Shown piece by piece: positions 16,482 to 25,062 of a DNA stretch of 64,000 bases. The stretch is from Kaistia adipata DSM 17808 (GTDB taxonomy: Bacteria; Pseudomonadota; Alphaproteobacteria; Rhizobiales; Kaistiaceae). The DNA lies in assembly GCF_000423225.1 (NCBI RefSeq), contig NZ_AUHO01000007.1, positions 1 to 64,000 of the forward strand, read 5' to 3'. Under the pieces are notes generated by a model that did no database searches, was not told the origin of the DNA, and saw only the letters and a list, made by a program, of their open reading frames with translations. The translations under genes and the position numbers were made by a program. Position 1 is the first letter of the stretch. Each line of letters begins with the position of its first letter.

Positions 16482-17843
16482 ATGGGCAACACGGGCGTCA
16501 TCGACAATTTCCTCGGAGTCTTCACCTCCTACATCGACAGTGGTTTTGGGCTGCTCGGCGGCGAGGTCGCCTTCATCGCCACAACGCTGATCGTCATCGA
16601 CGTGACGCTCGCCGCGCTCTTTTGGGCATGGGGCGCGGATGACGACATTATCGCGCGGCTGGTCAAAAAGACGCTGTTCATCGGCGTCTTCGCCTACATC
16701 ATCGGCAATTGGAACAACCTCGCCCGCATCGTCTTCGAGAGTTTCGCCGGCCTCGGCCTCATGGCCTCGGGCACCGGCTTTTCCGTCACCGATCTGATGC
16801 GGCCGGGCCGCGTGGCGCAGACCGGCCTCGACGCCGGCCGTCCGCTTCTCGATTCCATTTCCGACCTGATGGGCTGGATCAGCTTCTTCGAGAACTTCAT
16901 CCAGATCGCGTGCCTGCTGTTTGCATGGGCGCTGGTGGTGCTGGCCTTCTTCATCCTCGCCATCCAGCTTTTCGTGACGCTGATCGAGTTCAAGCTGACC
17001 ACGCTCGCCGGCTTCGTCCTGATCCCCTTCGGCCTGTTCGGCAAGACCGCCTTCATGGCCGAGAAGGTCTTGGGCAATGTGGTGTCGTCCGGCATCAAGG
17101 TCTTGGTGCTCGCCGTCATCATCGGCATCGGCAGCACCTTATTTTCGCAATTCACGGCCGGTTTCGGCGGGGCAACCCCGACCATCGACGACGCCATGGC
17201 GATTGTGCTGGCAGCCCTGTCGCTGCTCGGCCTCGGCATCTTCGGCCCCGGCATCGCCAACGGCATCGTCTCTGGCGGCCCGCAGCTCGGCGCGGGCGCG
17301 GCCGTGGGAACCGGCCTTGCGGTCGCAGGTGCAGGTGTCGCCGCTGGCGGCGGGGCTATGCTTGCGGCCAAGGGCGGTGCTGCCGCCCTCTCCGGTGGGG
17401 CCGCGGCCGTCCGCGGCGGTGCGACCGCCGCGGGCGCGGCAACCGCAGCCTATAGCGTCGGCGCGCTCGGCCAGTCCGGCGCGGTCGGTGTTGCTTCCGG
17501 CCTTGGTGGTGTTGCCCGCGCCGCAGGCTCGGCCGCCGTCTCTCCCTTGAAGCGCGCCGTCTCGAAAGCCACCGAGAGCGTCAAGTCCAGCTTTTCCGGT
17601 GGCGCACGCGCCGCCTTCGGTGTGACCGGCGGCTCATCCACCGCAGGCACGGTCGGCGGCGCGAGCGCCGATCCCACCGCAGCAGCATCCGGCCCGGCCG
17701 GCAGCCCGCCCGCATGGGCGCAACGGATGCGGCGCTCGCAGGCCATGAACCACGGCACGACCATGGCCGCCCATGCGGTGCGCTCCGGCGACAGCCACGG
17801 CTCCGGTTCCTCCATCAACCTTTCCGAAAGTGACCGCTCATGA
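16482..17843 (+). CDS. trbL: TrbL, VirB6-type polytopic channel protein
   Basis: A 453-aa inner-membrane protein with about six hydrophobic segments in the first 280 residues (for example WALVVLAFFILAIQLFVTLIEF), followed by a Gly/Ala/Ser-rich, low-complexity C-terminal region, the classic TrbL layout. It forms part of the DNA translocation channel. The start follows the trbK-like stop by two bases and the end overlaps trbF by four. The Gly/Ala-rich part is the region that differs most from element B (451 aa there). Confidence 0.93.
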   Translation: MGNTGVIDNFLGVFTSYIDSGFGLLGGEVAFIATTLIVIDVTLAALFWAWGADDDIIARLVKKTLFIGVFAYIIGNWNNLARIVFESFAGLGLMASGTGFSVTDLMRPGRVAQTGLDAGRPLLDSISDLMGWISFFENFIQIACLLFAWALVVLAFFILAIQLFVTLIEFKLTTLAGFVLIPFGLFGKTAFMAEKVLGNVVSSGIKVLVLAVIIGIGSTLFSQFTAGFGGATPTIDDAMAIVLAALSLLGLGIFGPGIANGIVSGGPQLGAGAAVGTGLAVAGAGVAAGGGAMLAAKGGAAALSGGAAAVRGGATAAGAATAAYSVGALGQSGAVGVASGLGGVARAAGSAAVSPLKRAVSKATESVKSSFSGGARAAFGVTGGSSTAGTVGGASADPTAAASGPAGSPPAWAQRMRRSQAMNHGTTMAAHAVRSGDSHGSGSSINLSESDRS

Positions 17844-18529
17844 GCATCTTCAAACGACCAGCAACCCACTACGGCAAATCGCCGGAACCCGAGACGCCCT
17901 ATCAGAAGGCCGCGCAGGCATGGGACGAGCGTATCGGCTCGGCCCGCGTGCAGGCGAGGAACTGGCGTTATATGGCCTTCGGTTCCCTGATCCTGTCGGC
18001 CGGCTTCGCCTCGGCGCTGGTCTGGCAATCCGCGCGCGGGACCGTGGTGCCGTGGGTGGTGCAGGTGGACAATCTTGGACAGGCGCAGACCGTCGCGCCG
18101 GCCGCCGCCGATTATCGCCCGACCGACCCGCAGATCGCTTTCCATCTCGGCCGATTCATCGAGCAGGTCCGCGCGATCCCGGCCGACGCGATCATTGTCC
18201 GCCAGAACTGGCTTCGCGCCTACGAATGGACCACGGATCGCGGGGCGGCGGCGCTCAACGACTACGCCCGCGCCAATGATCCTTTCGCCAAGGTCGGCCG
18301 TCAACAGGTCGCCGTCGAGGTGTCTAGCGTCATCCGGGCGTCCCCCAACAGCTTCCGCGTCGCGTGGACCGAACGCCATTTCGAGAACGGCCAGCTTTCC
18401 AGCACGGAACGATGGACCGCGATCCTGACCATCGCCATCCAGCCGCCGCGCGATGCCGAACGGCTGCGCGCCAATCCGCTCGGCATCTACGTCAACGCAA
18501 TTTCGTGGTCGCGGGAGATGAGCCAATGA
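17840..18529 (+). CDS. trbF: TrbF, VirB8-type assembly protein
   Basis: A 229-aa bitopic inner-membrane protein: a short cytoplasmic N-terminus, one membrane segment (MAFGSLILSAGFASALVWQ), and a periplasmic VirB8-like domain. It scaffolds the mating-pair complex. It overlaps trbL and trbG by four bases at each end. The element B protein is nearly identical, but there its junction with trbG has been altered by an insertion. Confidence 0.94.
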   Translation: MSIFKRPATHYGKSPEPETPYQKAAQAWDERIGSARVQARNWRYMAFGSLILSAGFASALVWQSARGTVVPWVVQVDNLGQAQTVAPAAADYRPTDPQIAFHLGRFIEQVRAIPADAIIVRQNWLRAYEWTTDRGAAALNDYARANDPFAKVGRQQVAVEVSSVIRASPNSFRVAWTERHFENGQLSSTERWTAILTIAIQPPRDAERLRANPLGIYVNAISWSREMSQ

Positions 18530-19527
18530 GGACGATCACCCGCACCCCCACAATCGCGGCCGTGCTGCTTTCTGCCACCATGCTCGCAGGCTGCGCCACC
18601 AACCGGACGCCGCAATTCAGCTATGACGCCAGCGTACCCCCGCTGCCAACCGTGCAGGCGGCGGCAACCGATAACACGCCCCGGCCTTTGCGTGTGCCCC
18701 CTGCATGGACCGTCGCGCGTGGAGGAACCGCCGCAGGGACGCCGGCCGGCCGCGTCGAGAACGCCAATGCAGCCGCCCGCGTCGAGCCGCGCCGGGAAGG
18801 CTACTACAATGCAATCCAGATTTATCCGTGGTCGGAAGGCGCGCTCTATCAGGTCTATGCCGCAGTCGGGCAGATCACGACCATTGCGCTGGAGCCGGGC
18901 GAGAGCCTGACAGGCGCGGGGCCGATTGCGGCCGGCGACACCGCCCGCTGGATCATAGGCGACACCGAGAGCGGCAGCGGTGCGAACCGCCGCGTCCATA
19001 TCCTCGTGAAACCGACGCGACCTGACATTTCCACCAACCTTGTCGTCACCACCGACCGGCGCACCTACATGATCGAGTTGCGCGCGCGGGAATCACTCTA
19101 CATGCCGGCCGTCGCATGGGCCTATCCCGCACCGCCTGCCGGCCAGCGTCACACCGTTCCAGCCGCACCGATCATCCCGGCCGAGGCTGCGCGGAACTAC
19201 CGCTATGCATTGCACGTGCAGGGCGACAACCCGCCATGGCGGCCGGCTTCCGTGTTCGACGATGGCCGGCGCGTCTATGTCGTCTTCCCGGCCGGGATCG
19301 TGCAGGGCGAAATGCCGCCGATTTTCGTGCTCGGCACGAATGGCGAACCGCAGATCGTCAACAGCCGAGTCCACCAGAACGTCCTGATCGTGGACCGCCT
19401 GTTCGGCGCGGCCGAGCTGCGCCTTGGCAACGGCAACCGCCAGCAGGTCGTCAGGATCGTTCGCATCAACCCGACGCAGGCCGCTGCCGCACAGCCCGCC
19501 AGCGCGACCGGAGGCTCCCCGTCATGA
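18526..19527 (+). CDS. trbG: TrbG, VirB9-type outer-membrane channel lipoprotein
   Basis: A 333-aa lipoprotein with a signal peptide and lipobox LAGC (MRTITRTPTIAAVLLSATMLAGC...), then the VirB9/TrbG domain (IYPWSEGALYQVYAAVGQITTIALEPGE and the C-terminal FVLGTNGEPQIVNSRV part). It forms part of the outer-membrane core of the channel. The ATG overlaps the trbF stop. This copy is intact and serves as the reference for the interrupted trbG start in element B, where the signal peptide is quite different. Confidence 0.94.
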   Translation: MRTITRTPTIAAVLLSATMLAGCATNRTPQFSYDASVPPLPTVQAAATDNTPRPLRVPPAWTVARGGTAAGTPAGRVENANAAARVEPRREGYYNAIQIYPWSEGALYQVYAAVGQITTIALEPGESLTGAGPIAAGDTARWIIGDTESGSGANRRVHILVKPTRPDISTNLVVTTDRRTYMIELRARESLYMPAVAWAYPAPPAGQRHTVPAAPIIPAEAARNYRYALHVQGDNPPWRPASVFDDGRRVYVVFPAGIVQGEMPPIFVLGTNGEPQIVNSRVHQNVLIVDRLFGAAELRLGNGNRQQVVRIVRINPTQAAAAQPASATGGSPS

Positions 19528-20660
19528 CCGACAACACCATCAGCGACACCATCGCGCCCATGCGCCTGCGCGCCGAACCGCCGCGCGTCACCCGCCTGTC
19601 TCGCAAGATGCTGGCAGGCGTCGGCGCGGTCGCCTTGCTCGGCATCGGCGGCGCACTGATCTACGCGCTCCAGATCCGCGATGCAGGGCCGGGAGGCGAA
19701 GAACTCTATTCGACCGAGAACCGCCCAACGGCGGACGGCCTGTCCGGCTTGCCGCGCGACTATACGGGGCCGGTGCTCGGCCCGGCGCTGCCCGGCGACC
19801 TCGGCCGTCCGATCCTCGACGCGCAGAACAGGGGACAGCCGGTCGCGCCGCCCGTCATGACGACGCCCGCCGTCGATCCCGAAGAAGAACGCCGCCGCGC
19901 CGAGGAAGAAGCCGCGCGCTTGAGCAACGTGTTTTTCCAGTCCGGCCCACGCACGGGAGCGCCGGCAGGAACGTCCATGCCCGGCCTTGCAGGACTCGGC
20001 CTCGGCGGACAGCCCGCGACGCAAGACCGGCACGCGGCTTTCCTCAACGGACCCGTGGACCGGCAGACCATCGCGCCGGATCGCGTCGCGCCGCCGGCAT
20101 CGCCCTACATCCTTCAGGCCGGGGCCGTGATCCCCGCCGCGCTCATCACCGGCATCCGCTCGGACCTGCCGGGCCAGATCACGGCGCAAGTGACCGAGAA
20201 CGTCTATGACAGCCCGACCGGCAGCCTGCTCCTGATCCCGCAAGGGACGCGCATCATCGGTCAATACGATGACGGCGTGACCTTCGGCCAGCGCAGGGTG
20301 CTCTTGGTGTGGAATCGCCTGATCCTGCCCGGTGGCCGTTCCATCGTCCTTGAGCGCCTGCCGGGCGCGGACGCCAGCGGCTATGCCGGGCTGGAAGACG
20401 GGGTTGATTACCATTGGTGGGATCTGATGAAGGCCGCAGGGCTGTCCACGCTGCTCGCAGTCGGCACGGAGCTGGCGACCAGCGACGAGGACCGGCTTGT
20501 TCGAGCTATCCGCGACGGGGCGCAGGATACCGTCAATCAGGCGGGCCAGCAGATCGTGCAGCGCCAGTTGCAGGTTGCGCCGACTCTCACCATCCGGCCC
20601 GGCTTCCCGGTCAGGATCATCGTCACCCGCGACCTTGTATTTGAGCCGGCAGGAGGTTGA
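19524..20660 (+). CDS. trbI: TrbI, VirB10-type channel protein
   Basis: A 378-aa protein spanning from inner to outer membrane: cytoplasmic N-terminus, one membrane helix (MLAGVGAVALLGIGGALIYAL), a Pro-rich periplasmic linker, and a C-terminal VirB10 beta domain (AGAVIPAALITGIRSDLPGQ, LLIPQGTRIIGQYD). It senses ATPase state and gates the channel in studied systems. It overlaps trbG by four bases. AGGAGG at its 3' end serves the following gene. Confidence 0.94.
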   Translation: MTDNTISDTIAPMRLRAEPPRVTRLSRKMLAGVGAVALLGIGGALIYALQIRDAGPGGEELYSTENRPTADGLSGLPRDYTGPVLGPALPGDLGRPILDAQNRGQPVAPPVMTTPAVDPEEERRRAEEEAARLSNVFFQSGPRTGAPAGTSMPGLAGLGLGGQPATQDRHAAFLNGPVDRQTIAPDRVAPPASPYILQAGAVIPAALITGIRSDLPGQITAQVTENVYDSPTGSLLLIPQGTRIIGQYDDGVTFGQRRVLLVWNRLILPGGRSIVLERLPGADASGYAGLEDGVDYHWWDLMKAAGLSTLLAVGTELATSDEDRLVRAIRDGAQDTVNQAGQQIVQRQLQVAPTLTIRPGFPVRIIVTRDLVFEPAGG

Positions 20661-20662
20661 CC

Positions 20663-20884
20663 ATGACCAAGCTGAAACTCGGCCCGCTTCCCGACGACAA
20701 GCCCGTGAAGGTGACGGTGGAGCTACCCGCGCCGCTTCACCGCGATCTGACCGCCTATGCCGAGGTGCTGGCCCGCGAGAGCGGCCAGCCCGTCGCCGAT
20801 CCCGTCAGGCTCATCGTGCCCATGCTGGAGCGGTTCATCGCCACGGATCGCGGCTTCGCCAAGGCACGGCGAGCCGCCAACTGA
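20663..20884 (+). CDS. DUF2274 family protein
   Basis: A 73-aa protein beginning MTKLKLGPLPDDKPVK, with a ribbon-helix-helix-like layout (VTVELPAPLHRDLTAYAEVLARESG, then VADPVRLIVPMLERFIATDR). DUF2274 proteins commonly follow trbI in such ICEs; the function is unknown. The ATG is two bases after the trbI stop and nine after AGGAGG. A small DNA-binding regulator is possible from the shape but not shown. Confidence 0.88.
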   Translation: MTKLKLGPLPDDKPVKVTVELPAPLHRDLTAYAEVLARESGQPVADPVRLIVPMLERFIATDRGFAKARRAAN

Positions 20885-20969
20885 GTCCCATCCCGGCAGG
20901 GGTGCCGCCAGCGCATAGACGCAAATGCGGCACGCTACAGCCCGCCGACTGCCCTCCATGGTTCGCCCA

Positions 20970-20996
20970 ATTCCGGGGCCTACAGCGCCCCGGAAT
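20970..20996 (+). terminator. Hairpin between the trb operon and the recombinase operon
   Basis: A perfect ten-pair stem, ATTCCGGGGC with GCCCCGGAAT around a seven-base loop, lies in the 135-base gap after the DUF2274 gene. No T-run follows, so a simple intrinsic terminator is uncertain; an attenuator or RNA-processing site is possible. The same structure with a wobble and one mismatch occurs at the equivalent place in element B (near 51666-51692). Confidence 0.5.
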
Positions 20997-21019
20997 CCAC
21001 CAGAACCAAGGAGGATTCC

Positions 21020-21340
21020 ATGTGTGCAGAGCGCCGTCGCGCCCGCAAAGGGCGACCGCGACAGCCGGTCCCCGAGACACTTCCCGACGATCTTTTCGAC
21101 TATGCCGACGAACCTACGCCGGACGGCCGGGAGCGCCGCAGGTCGCCGCTTCGCATCGTCGATGTGGTGTCGTTGCCTGTCTTCGACGACTGGCCCGAGA
21201 AGGTGCCGATCACCGAGGAAGAACTGCAAATCTTCGAGCGGTATTTCGGTGACGTGCTCGACCGACTGTTCGGCCCAATCGACGATCCTGGCAATCAGGA
21301 CTTGCAACGGTTATCCTCCGATGATAACACTAAGCCATGA
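21020..21340 (+). CDS. ICE-conserved small acidic protein of unknown function
   Basis: A 106-aa protein (MCAERRRARKGRPRQ...) with a basic N-terminus, then LPDDLFDYADEPTPDGR, and an acidic C-terminal helix around EELQIFERYFGDVLDRLFG. I do not recognise the family. It starts after a strong AAGGAGG site and overlaps the TumE-like gene by four bases, so it belongs to the toxin-antitoxin-recombinase operon. The two ends are conserved in element B while the middle (about residues 38-58) is unrelated. Confidence 0.75.
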   Translation: MCAERRRARKGRPRQPVPETLPDDLFDYADEPTPDGRERRRSPLRIVDVVSLPVFDDWPEKVPITEEELQIFERYFGDVLDRLFGPIDDPGNQDLQRLSSDDNTKP

Positions 21341-21690
21341 GCGAGGATCGTGACCCGAGCCTCGACACGCTTCTGGACCTCGACGGACAGGTGCTCGTTG
21401 TCGATCCCGAGGGCGGCCATTGGGTGAAGTTCGTCGTCACCCGCGTTCCGGCCTCGCCGGAAAAGCCGCACGGCCTCGATTATTCGCTCACGCTTCACGG
21501 GCCTTCGGGCGAACGGTTGGTCGGATTCGATAACGCCCATCCGGTCGGCCGAGGAAGGCGGGGCGAGCCGATGGACCACCGGCATCGCCTCCAGACCGTG
21601 AAGCCCTACGCCTACGAGGATGCGGCCACGCTGCTGGCCGACTTCTGGCAGGCGGCGGACGCGGTGTTGAAGGAACGAGGCGTAACATGA
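21337..21690 (+). CDS. TumE-family toxin-like protein (DUF6516)
   Basis: A 117-aa protein with the pattern of DUF6516/TumE-type toxins: DLDGQVLVVDPEGGHWVKFVVTRV near the N-terminus and HGLDYSLTLHGPSGERLVGFDNAHP in the centre, with a C-terminal helix. It is paired with a downstream DNA-binding protein gene by a four-base overlap, as in the toxin-antitoxin pairs annotated for this family. The family assignment is from memory of the motif and arrangement, so the toxic activity is an inference. Present in both elements. Confidence 0.65.
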   Translation: MSEDRDPSLDTLLDLDGQVLVVDPEGGHWVKFVVTRVPASPEKPHGLDYSLTLHGPSGERLVGFDNAHPVGRGRRGEPMDHRHRLQTVKPYAYEDAATLLADFWQAADAVLKERGVT

Positions 21691-22076
21691 CCACATTGAA
21701 AGTCGGGATTGCCGACTACGACGAGATGAAGGCGCGCACCATGCGGATCGCCAAAGGCGAGGAAAAGCCCGCACCCGACGATCCGAAGGTGTGGTTCACA
21801 TCCATGGAATCCTTCGCGCAGCTCCTTTCGAGCGGGAACCGCGAGTTGCTGCGCGTCATCGACGAGCAGTCACCCGGTTCGCTGGAGGAACTGTCGCGGA
21901 TCACGGGACGGGCGAAGCCTAACCTGTCCCGAACCCTCAAGAAGATGGCGAGCTACGGCCTGATCCGTATGGACCCCGGCGAGGGCCAGAAGCTCGTCCC
22001 TAAGGTGCTGCATGACCGCGTGGAGCTGGAATTGCCGCTGATAGAACGTCGCACGGCGGAAGGAGTCCGGTCATGA
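21687..22076 (+). CDS. HTH DNA-binding protein, likely antitoxin partner
   Basis: A 129-aa protein with a winged-helix segment (SPGSLEELSRITGRAKPNLSRTLKKMASYGLI, residues about 70-102), MarR/ArsR-like. It follows the TumE-like gene and precedes the recombinase gene, overlapping both by four bases. This organisation suggests it is the antitoxin and autorepressor, and it could also control recombinase expression. The nearly identical arrangement recurs in element B. Confidence 0.7.
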   Translation: MTTLKVGIADYDEMKARTMRIAKGEEKPAPDDPKVWFTSMESFAQLLSSGNRELLRVIDEQSPGSLEELSRITGRAKPNLSRTLKKMASYGLIRMDPGEGQKLVPKVLHDRVELELPLIERRTAEGVRS

Positions 22077-24145
22077 ATATGCAAAGTCCCCATGTTGCGC
22101 TGCGCGCCGCGCTCTACCTGCGCGTTTCCACCACGCGGCAGGCCGAGCATGACGTGTCGATCCCCGACCAGCGCAAGCAGGGCGAGGCTTATTGTGTCTC
22201 GCGCGGCTACCAGCTTGTCGAAACCTTCGTGGAAGCCGGCGCTTCGGCCACCAATGACCGCCGCCCCGAGTTCCAACGGATGATCGAGGCCGGCACGTCC
22301 AAGCCCGCGCCCTTCGATGTCGTCGTGGTCCATTCGTTCAGCCGGTTCTTCCGCGATCACTTCGAGCTGGAGTTCAACGTCAGGAAGCTCGCCAAGAACG
22401 GCGTCAAGCTGGTGTCCATCACGCAGGAGATGGGCGACGACCCCATGCACGTCATGATGCGGCAGATCATGGCGCTGTTCGACGAATACCAGTCGAAGGA
22501 GAACGGCAAGCACGTCATGCGCGCCTTGAAGGAGAACGCCCGGCAAGGCTTCTGGAACGGCTCCCTGCCGCCCATCGGCTACCGTGTCGTCGATGCCGAG
22601 CAGCGCGGCGCGAAGATGAAGAAGAAGCTGGAGATCGACCCGCTCCATGCCGACACCGTGCGGCTGATTTTCCGCCTTGCATCGGAAGGCGACGGCACGT
22701 CCGGCCCCATGGGCGTCAAGAACATCGTCAATCACCTGAACAAGCACCGCATGTTTACCCGCAACGGCGGGCGTTGGGGCATCGGCCAGCTTCACCGTGT
22801 CCTGACCCGGCGCACCTATATCGGCGAGCATCGCTTCAATCGCCGCTCCAATAAGGGCGTGGTGAAGCCGGAGGAGGAAATCGTCACCGTCGCCGTGCCG
22901 CCGCTGATCGACCTTGAGATATTCGAGGCCGTGCAGAATCGCTTGAAGGTCAACAATCCGAAGGTGACGCCGCCGCGCGTCGTCAGCGGCCCGAACCTGC
23001 TGACCGGCATCTGCCATTGCGGCAATTGCGGAGGCGCAATGACGCTGCGCACCGGCAAGAACGGCCGGTATCGCTACTATGCTTGCTCGATTCGGGCACG
23101 GCAGGGCGACACAGGCTGCAAGGGCCGCGCGATCCCGATGGATAAGCTCGACCGCATGGTGGTGACGCATATCGAGGAAAGGCTTCTCGACCCCGAGCGG
23201 ATCGAAGACGTTCTCGCCTCGCTTCTGGATCGCCGGCAGGAAGGCGTCGAGCGGCGCAGCCAGCATATTGCCGAGTTGAACCATCGCGCGGCCGAGGCCG
23301 ACAACCGCCTCAAGCGCCTCTACGATGCCATTGAAGCCGGTTCGCTCGACCCGGCCGAGTCTTCCCTTGGCGAGCGCATCGCGGGCCTCACGGCGCTTCG
23401 GGATCAGGCGCGGGCCGATGCCACGCGGATCGAAGCCATGCTCGCAAGCTCTACCCACCAGCGCCTCACCGGGGCAGCCGTGCGGGAACTGGCGAGCGAA
23501 GCACGCACCCGACTGCGGCTTGGAAAGGGCGGCTATCGGCGGGAACACGTCCGGGCCTTCGCCCAACACGTCGAGGTCGCAGACGACGCGATCTACATCA
23601 AAGGAAGCAAAAACGTCCTGTTGAGGACGCTGGTAGCCGCCAAGGGAGGGAAATCGGCGGGAATCGGCGTTCCCGGTTTTGTTCCGAAGTGGCGGAGGGA
23701 GCGGGATTCGAACCCGCGATACGGTTGCCCGTATACACACTTTCCAGGCGTGCGCCTTCAACCACTCGGCCACCCCTCCGTACCGGCACGCATCGCGTCC
23801 GGTTCCTTTGACAGCGTCGGAATTCGGCTTGTCGCCACGCGCTGCTCAGGACAGGCCGTGCGGTATCACGAAGCGATGGCCGGCCGCAAGGCTTCCGTCG
23901 CAATCGGGCGGAGATGGCGGTGGATCACGGGGCGTGTCGCTGCGGCACGCCGCATTGCCGAATGCGCGCCGAGCCACTATCTCTTGGCCAGTCGCGCCCC
24001 GACGGCAACCCGGCCGGGCGGCGCGCGGCGAGGGATCCTCGCATGTTCACGCTCTTCGTCCGCCTTCTCGGCCTCTTCGCCCTTGCCGGCGCCGTGGTCG
24101 GGCTCGTCGTCGACGGCACGAAGACGATCGCCGCCTCGTCGCTGA
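22073..24145 (+). CDS. Large serine recombinase (element A integrase), 3' end fused into the attachment site
   Basis: Catalyses integration and excision. The N-terminal resolvase domain has the nucleophile Ser in YLRVSTTRQ; the recombinase domain follows and then a zinc-ribbon with CHCGNCGG and a second Cys pair. It overlaps the HTH gene by four bases. Residues 1-539 are element-encoded and align with the element B enzyme. From residue 540 ([12 protein letters not shown]) the frame runs antisense through tRNA-Ser and on into the chromosome, reaching 690 aa, because this tRNA offers no stop in frame. The last 150 residues are therefore site-derived, not family sequence, and may affect stability or activity. 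The tail also overlaps the start of the membrane protein gene at 24043. Confidence 0.9.
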   Translation: MNMQSPHVALRAALYLRVSTTRQAEHDVSIPDQRKQGEAYCVSRGYQLVETFVEAGASATNDRRPEFQRMIEAGTSKPAPFDVVVVHSFSRFFRDHFELEFNVRKLAKNGVKLVSITQEMGDDPMHVMMRQIMALFDEYQSKENGKHVMRALKENARQGFWNGSLPPIGYRVVDAEQRGAKMKKKLEIDPLHADTVRLIFRLASEGDGTSGPMGVKNIVNHLNKHRMFTRNGGRWGIGQLHRVLTRRTYIGEHRFNRRSNKGVVKPEEEIVTVAVPPLIDLEIFEAVQNRLKVNNPKVTPPRVVSGPNLLTGICHCGNCGGAMTLRTGKNGRYRYYACSIRARQGDTGCKGRAIPMDKLDRMVVTHIEERLLDPERIEDVLASLLDRRQEGVERRSQHIAELNHRAAEADNRLKRLYDAIEAGSLDPAESSLGERIAGLTALRDQARADATRIEAMLASSTHQRLTGAAVRELASEARTRLRLGKGGYRREHVRAFAQHVEVADDAIYIKGSKNVLLRTLVAAKGGKSAGIGVPGFVPKWRRERDSNPRYGCPYTHFPGVRLQPLGHPSVPARIASGSFDSVGIRLVATRCSGQAVRYHEAMAGRKASVAIGRRWRWITGRVAAARRIAECAPSHYLLASRAPTATRPGGARRGILACSRSSSAFSASSPLPAPWSGSSSTARRRSPPRR
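23680..23694 (+). other. Attachment-site junction of element A
   Basis: TGTTCCGAAGTGGCG marks the boundary between recombinase-gene DNA and the 3' end of tRNA-Ser; TGG is the complement of the encoded CCA. The element B junction reads TGTTCTGAAATGGCG, so the consensus is TGTTCYGAARTGGCG. Identity up to the tRNA suggests the crossover lies in or next to this stretch. Confidence 0.6.
23690..23779 (-). tRNA. tRNA-Ser (anticodon GGA)
   Basis: The minus strand gives a seven-base acceptor GGAGGGG pairing with TCCCTCC, discriminator G, an encoded CCA, D-arm GCCGAGTGG, anticodon loop with GGA, a long variable arm of the serine class, and GTTCGAATC in the T-arm. The gene is intact. Element A is joined directly to its CCA end, as expected for integration at a tRNA 3' end. 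Confidence 0.96.
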
Positions 24146-24369
24146 CGGTCACCCCGCTCGGCCAGGCGTGGTTCTCCTTCGATCCCGGCAGCCTGACCGC
24201 GTTCCAGGGCTTCGTCGCCAGCCATGTCGAGGCCTATGTCGGCCCGTGGGTGTGGTCGCCGGTCGTCGAGTTCCTGCTGACGCTGCCGATCTGGTTCGTC
24301 CTGGGCGGGCTCGGCGCCTTCCTGCTTCTGGTCGGTCGCCGTCGTCGCTACCGCTCCATCGCCGCCTGA
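24043..24369 (+). CDS. Small membrane protein, unknown function
   Basis: A 108-aa protein with an N-terminal hydrophobic helix ([21 protein letters not shown]) and a C-terminal one ([26 protein letters not shown]) ending in an Arg-rich tail. No family is recognised by name, although such proteins are common in Rhizobiales. It ends 27 bases before msrA and may be co-transcribed with it. Its first 34 codons overlap the recombinase readthrough frame in a different reading frame; the coding potential of that overlap belongs to this gene. The 263 bases between the tRNA and this gene hold nothing else I can identify. Confidence 0.7.
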   Translation: MFTLFVRLLGLFALAGAVVGLVVDGTKTIAASSLTVTPLGQAWFSFDPGSLTAFQGFVASHVEAYVGPWVWSPVVEFLLTLPIWFVLGGLGAFLLLVGRRRRYRSIAA

Positions 24370-24396
24370 CATCCCCTCAGACAAAGGAGACAAGCC

Positions 24397-25062
24397 ATGA
24401 ATCTCCTCGACCTCTTCGCGCGCAAGGCGCGCATGCCGGAGCCGGGCGAGGCGCTCCCCGGCCGCGCCCAGCCGATCACGACGCCGGGCGAGCATTTCGT
24501 CAACGGCCATCCGATTGCCGGGCCCTATCCGGAAGGAATCCGCACCGCCCTGTTCGGCCTCGGCTGCTTCTGGGGCGCCGAGCGCAAGTTCTGGCAGACC
24601 AAGGGCGTCTTCGCGACCGCGGTCGGCTATGCCGCCGGCACGACGCCGAACCCGACCTATGGCGAGGTCTGCACCGGCATGACCGGCCACAACGAGGTGG
24701 TGCTCGTCGCCTACGACCCGGCCGTCGTCTCCTATGACGACCTGCTCAGGGTCTTCTTCGAGAGCCACGATCCGACCCAGGGCATGCGCCAGGGCAACGA
24801 CGTCGGCACGCAATACCGGTCCGGCATCTATGTCGCCGACGCCGCCGAGCGCCGCCAGGCCGAGGCGGCCCGTGATGCCTATCAGCAGGCGCTCGCGGCG
24901 CGCGGCTATGGCGCGATCACGACCGAGATCGTCGATCGGCCGCCCTTCTATTTCGCCGAAAAGGATCACCAGCAATACCTCGCCAAGAACCCGGGAGGCT
25001 ATTGCGGTCTCGGGGGGACGGGCGTTTCCTGCCCGATTGGAACCGGAGTGACTGCCCAGTGA
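24397..25062 (+). CDS. msrA: Peptide methionine (S)-S-oxide reductase MsrA
   Basis: Reduces methionine-S-sulfoxide in proteins and free methionine. The catalytic motif [13 protein letters not shown] contains the essential Cys; [27 protein letters not shown] and YRSGIY follow as in the family. At 221 aa it is slightly long because of an N-terminal extension. It has an AAGGAG ribosome site. Its stop overlaps the GTG start of the next gene, indicating an operon with the 2OG oxygenase. C-terminal resolving cysteines are present near [12 protein letters not shown]. Confidence 0.96.
   Translation: MNLLDLFARKARMPEPGEALPGRAQPITTPGEHFVNGHPIAGPYPEGIRTALFGLGCFWGAERKFWQTKGVFATAVGYAAGTTPNPTYGEVCTGMTGHNEVVLVAYDPAVVSYDDLLRVFFESHDPTQGMRQGNDVGTQYRSGIYVADAAERRQAEAARDAYQQALAARGYGAITTEIVDRPPFYFAEKDHQQYLAKNPGGYCGLGGTGVSCPIGTGVTAQ

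Larger units (their letters stand above)
1..23689 (+). mobile_element. Integrative conjugative element A (left end outside window)
   Basis: A complete trb mating-pair module, relaxase, coupling protein and terminal large serine recombinase lie on one strand and stop exactly at the CCA end of a tRNA-Ser gene. The order relaxase, cargo, traG, CopG-like gene, trbBCDEJKLFGI, DUF2274, toxin-antitoxin, recombinase is repeated in element B on the other side of the chromosomal segment. The cargo (3305-8557) carries floR and a Cfr-like methyltransferase gene. The left end and its attachment site are not in the window, so the size is unknown. That it is a self-transmissible ICE is inferred from gene content. 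Confidence 0.9.

Noticed and set aside
23690..24145. The C-terminal 150 residues of the element A recombinase as a real extra domain
   Set aside because: They are the antisense translation of tRNA-Ser followed by chromosome. The ERDSNPRYG motif is a known false signature of tRNA T-arms read in this frame.
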